A stretch of 64,000 bases of DNA from Polyporus tsugae (lineage: Eukaryota; Basidiomycota; Agaricomycetes; Polyporales; Polyporaceae): NCBI GenBank assembly GCA_024305745.1, contig JAHRBS010000007.1:1674001-1738000 (forward strand), given 5' to 3'. A program made the translations under genes and the position numbers. Of the stretch, positions 60,713 through 64,000 are shown piece after piece. How positions within the stretch are numbered: the first letter of the stretch is position 1; each line of letters opens with the position of its first letter. Under the pieces are notes generated by a model that made no database searches, was not told the DNA's origin, and saw only the letters and a program-made list of their open reading frames with translations.

Positions 60713-61036
60713 TGAATGTGACTGCGGCTTACCCAGTAGTAGGTCTTTCGTCCGAAGATCCGAGGCGGGCTTCCCGACAACCTCGTGCCGAGCGAGGTTC
60801 TTTCCTGCCGACCACTTTGCCGGAGGCCTGCATTCCACCAGTGAGTGATGAGAGAGTTTGGGAAATCAGTCAGTTTGGGTATATATATTTCCCGGTCCGT
60901 ATGATCTATCCGCGTAAGATTTTCCTCACACACGCCCATATATACCGAACCCTCATTCCAGATCCTGCAGGCCCTTATCCCAGCCCGCACCCTACGTCTC
61001 TTGTTCTGCGACGTCCCCAGGGGCCCGTCTTCCGGC
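60713..61036. promoter_or_regulatory. TEL2 3' flank and MFS transporter promoter
   Basis: 324 bp. TATATATA at about 60880-60887 and TATATA at about 60939-60944 lie about 150 and 95 bp before the transporter ATG, either of which could be its TATA box. Confidence 0.5.
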
Positions 61037-63301
61037 ATGACAACGTCTGTACCTCTGTCCCAGACCACGACGCTGCACGCCACAGACGACGAAGCAGCGT
61101 TCCGCGTCCGCCATGACGTTGAGGACGGCACGCCGGCTAGACCGGAAATCGGCGGCCCAGGGAAGTTGCTGAAGTTCGCACCGCCAAGCAAGTACCCTGG
61201 TTCGGGGACGCGTCAGGATCCGTACCTGGTAGACTGGGACGTCCTGGACGTAGAAAACCCGTTCAACTGGTCCAAGCCCCGGAAATGGGCCATCACCGCG
61301 CAGGTACGTACGTCGTCTTTAAATCGACGAAATCGGACGCTCGTAATCAGACTAACCGCCCTTCGGCTTTATTCGGGGCAAATCACCTTGTAGTTGGGGT
61401 TGTCGACATTCACTGTGTCCTTCTGCAGTAGCTGCTACTCCGGGGGCCTGGCCTCCATGAGTGCTGAACTGCACCTGTCCACGACGGTCGCCATCCTCGG
61501 CGTGTCGCTATACGTTTTTGGGTTCGGCTTGGGCCCACTTCTCTTTGCTCCGCTCGGGGAGCTTTACGGGAGGGTTAGTCAATTTACTGCTGCAGCTACT
61601 CGTGCCCGGATCAGCTGACGCACCCAATTCTTTCAGCGGATAGTCTTCGTTGTTACCAGTTCAATATTTACTCTGTTCCATCTTGGGGGTGCTCTTGGTC
61701 ATAATGCCGCGACTATCCTCAGCACTCGACTGCTTGCGGGTATCTTTGGATCGGCCCGTGGGTTTCATTCAGTCTAATCTATCCTCCACTCGTGCACTGA
61801 CATGTTAGCTGATAGCGTTGACGAACGCTGGTGGTGCCCTAGCCGACATGTGGATCGCTAGAGAACGAGGTTTTGCTTCATCGCTCTATAGTACAGCACC
61901 ATGGATGGGACCTGGTACGCCGGTCAAACCGTCTTGATCACCGCTTTCTGACCGCTCAAACCGTCTCATAGTTTTCGGACCTATCGTGGGTGGCTGGGTA
62001 GCCCAATCACGGCTCGGATGGCGCTTCTCGTTCTGGATCATGTTCATCGTTTCCGCCTTGAACGCCTTGGCGTGTATATTCATCACCCCAGAAACTGTAA
62101 GTAGACTGCATCACGACTCGAGTGTTGCGTACACACGAGGTTGGGCGTCACTAAACTGGTGTGGTTTGTGGTTAGTTTAGTCCCGTACTGCTTCGTCGCC
62201 GGGGGCGGAAGCTGACAAAAGCGAGTGGCGGAGGAACGGTCTATGTCTCACGGTTTGATACCAACCGTGCTATGTCGCTTCCTGCTATCCTGAAGAGGGA
62301 CATGAGCCGTCCTTTCTGTAAGTTACGTGCATCTAGCATCCACACCCTGTCACGTCGCTCACATCTGGTCACAGATTTCTTGTTCACGGAGCCCATCGTG
62401 TTGCTGCTCGCTATTTACATCGCCATTGCCTATGCAACGTTATACGCGTTCTTCGCAGCGTACCCCATTGTATTCCAACAGCACAGGGGTTTCTCGGAGG
62501 GGGAAGGCGGACTTATGTTCCTCGGAATTGGCATTGGGAACCTCCTCGGCCTGTCATTTGTGCCCATTCAAAACAGGCTGTACTGGAGGGCAATGGACCG
62601 CAACGACGGAAGAACGATCCCAGAAGCGTACGCATATTCATCCTGTTCCTTCGTCGTGTTCATATTTAACTCTGTCCACCTGCTGGTGCTTGTAGGAGGT
62701 TGTACTTACCTATGGTTGGCGGTGTCTTCCTCCCAATCAGTCTTTTCTGGTTCGCATGGTGAGTAATCTCTACCGATTCAAGTATCGTTTGCTCTTAACT
62801 TGACAATGCACATAGGACGAGTGACCCTCCTATTCCCTGGATCGTCCCCGCCCTCGCCGGCATTCCATTTGGTTTCTCTTGTGCGATCATCATGCAGGGT
62901 CTGGTACAATACCTAATGGACACCTACTCAATATACTGCGCGAGCGCCATCGCATCCACCGTCATCACCCGCTCGGTTGTCGCTGCTATCTTCCCGCTCA
63001 TCAGCCCAACACTTTACGGAAATCTTGGAGATAGCTGGGCCTGCAGCGTTTTCGCCTTCCTTGCGGCAGCATGCATGCCTGTCCCGTTCCTGTTCTACGT
63101 AAGTCGTTCCTGGTGTAGTCGGGGTGAAGTCGATGCTGACGACAAGTCAAGAAATATGGAGCATGGATCCGAAGCAAATCGAAATGGGCGTTGCAAGACA
63201 ACGGCGCTCTCATTCACACGGAGCCCCCCTCTCGCATGGAGGTCGACGAAAAAGAAGTCGCTGTAACGAGCTCAGAAAAGACGGCAGATGAGGTATTATA
63301 A
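61037..63301 (+). CDS. MFS drug:H+ antiporter, DHA1 (12-TM) type
   Basis: Predicted 560 aa, 10 exons: 61037-61303, 61394-61573, 61637-61757, 61816-61914, 61972-62096, 62176-62317, 62375-62627, 62696-62758, 62816-63098, 63152-63301. A soluble N-terminal stretch of about 85 residues ends ENPFNWSKPRKW, the usual DHA1 lead-in. Twelve hydrophobic segments follow. Motif A is PLGELYGRR. Motif C is APWMGPVFGPIVGGW, typical of drug:proton antiporters. The C-terminal tail is charged. Fungal members export toxins, polyamines or drugs across the plasma membrane; the substrate here is unknown. The acceptor of intron 3 is the second of two close AG sites, fixed by the conserved SAPLTNAGG. Confidence 0.92.
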
Positions 63302-63603
63302 GTAGATGACCTTCAGTTCAGTTCGCGACTTTACGTAGATAGAAATTAAATTGGCGAGGATGAGTCAGCAGGGGAGTGCTAGTGAGGGCTGACGCTGACG
63401 TGACCGTGTCGGAACGCGTCGAGCGGCTGGAAACGAACTGCTCAGACTCGAAGACTGAGCTCGGCCCGCCTCAACGTTCGGCTTCAACGACAGCGACGAG
63501 ACTCACAATCGCGACACTCTTTGGGCACTCTCCAACTCGCTGCACGCTCTTCTCCACGAGCCTCAGCGCCCCCACCCTTCCTTTCAACTCACAACAGCCC
63601 TCC
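63302..63603. other. Intergenic: transporter 3' flank and promoter of last gene
   Basis: 302 bp, CT/AC-rich just before the ATG at 63604; no other feature. Confidence 0.45.
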
Positions 63604-64000
63604 ATGGCCCCCACGCTCTCTTTTCTCTATTCGTCTCCGACACCACCACCGCCCACCTCCGTCCCACCGCCTTCCCAGGATTTCGTCATGCAGCAGGTGC
63701 CCAATGTCTTCGTGCACCCGCCCGACGAAGAGCTCGAGTATAACCCCGCTTGGTGTTACTTTGACGCAACCCAGGCCGTCAAGGAGACCCTCACCACCCA
63801 CCCTGACATGGAAGCCCTTGACGTTGCACTCGGTTTCTGTCAGCAGACCGACAATCGCGCTCCTGCCTTCCGCCGCACCTTCCCCAATGAGTCCCAAGAC
63901 ACCGTCGTCATGCCCCGCCGCGGCAGTCTCCTCAATCTCAAGTTCCGTACCCCGGACCTCGAGATGGACATGGAGCTCGAGCCAGATGGCCAAACAGACA
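63604..64000 (+). CDS. Unknown protein, 5' part only
   Basis: An open frame of 132 codons without a stop or clear intron runs off the right edge. It starts MAPTLSFLYSSPTPPPPTS, then has a Pro-rich head and an ordered-looking section with NPAWCYFDATQAVKETL and FRRTFPNESQDTVV. Composition is acidic near the edge. I recognise no domain. An antisense frame of equal length lies on the other strand, but codon use (strong C/G third positions) and the promoter-like CT-rich upstream region favour the plus strand. Confidence 0.6.
   Translation, partial: MAPTLSFLYSSPTPPPPTSVPPPSQDFVMQQVPNVFVHPPDEELEYNPAWCYFDATQAVKETLTTHPDMEALDVALGFCQQTDNRAPAFRRTFPNESQDTVVMPRRGSLLNLKFRTPDLEMDMELEPDGQTD

Noticed and set aside
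1..64000. Transposons, CRISPR, rRNA, viral remnants
   Set aside because: No terminal repeats with target duplications, transposase or reverse-transcriptase motifs, spaced repeat arrays or rRNA stretches were seen by eye; a computed repeat search could still find degenerate copies.

Overview
The window is nuclear DNA of a filamentous basidiomycete, most likely an Agaricomycete. Genes are split by many 45-75 bp introns with GTRNGT donors and CTNAY-type branch sites. Neighbours face both ways with short spacers. The families are typical of the group: class II cAMP phosphodiesterase, striatin, Pin4-like R3H/RRM protein, fungal tetraspanin and multi-exon P450s. I rebuilt each gene by joining exons so that the reading frame and family motifs run through. 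All exon coordinates are my own reading, without transcript data.

Left third (0-26 kb): the start of a NUC1/EndoG nuclease (-); a Pin4-like RNA-binding protein (-); a GAT plus four-EH endocytic protein (+); striatin (+); PDE1-type cAMP phosphodiesterase (-); an Ede1-like EH/coiled-coil/UBA scaffold (-); an FG nucleoporin of the Nup1/Nup60 type (-); gamma-tubulin (+); and MBF1 (-). Two related EH scaffolds lie about 7 kb apart and share splice positions.

Middle (26-47 kb): MET8-like siroheme enzyme with a C-terminal membrane anchor (-); tetraspanin (+); a 2.2 kb gene-free stretch; P450 (+); V-ATPase subunit H (-) divergent from mitoribosomal mL46 (+); YME2/RNA12 (-) divergent from a TRAPPC13-like protein (+); and a second P450 (-).

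Right third (47-64 kb): BMT2-like 25S rRNA methyltransferase (+); D-lactate dehydrogenase DLD1 (-); mitoribosomal uL15m (-); a cytosolic 5'-nucleotidase-like phosphoesterase (+); an unrecognised four-helix membrane protein (-) divergent from TEL2 (+); a DHA1 drug:H+ antiporter (+); and the 5' part of an unknown gene running off the right edge.

This is mostly housekeeping sequence. I see no transposon, CRISPR array, virus or secondary-metabolite cluster. At least five products should act in mitochondria (NUC1, mL46, YME2, DLD1, uL15m). The most unusual features are a predicted 2-nt micro-exon in MBF1, a 4-nt micro-exon in the tetraspanin, a GC-AG intron in DLD1, the GAT-EH domain fusion, and the unrecognised membrane protein sharing a 127 bp promoter with TEL2. 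I did not find a clearly new multi-gene system.
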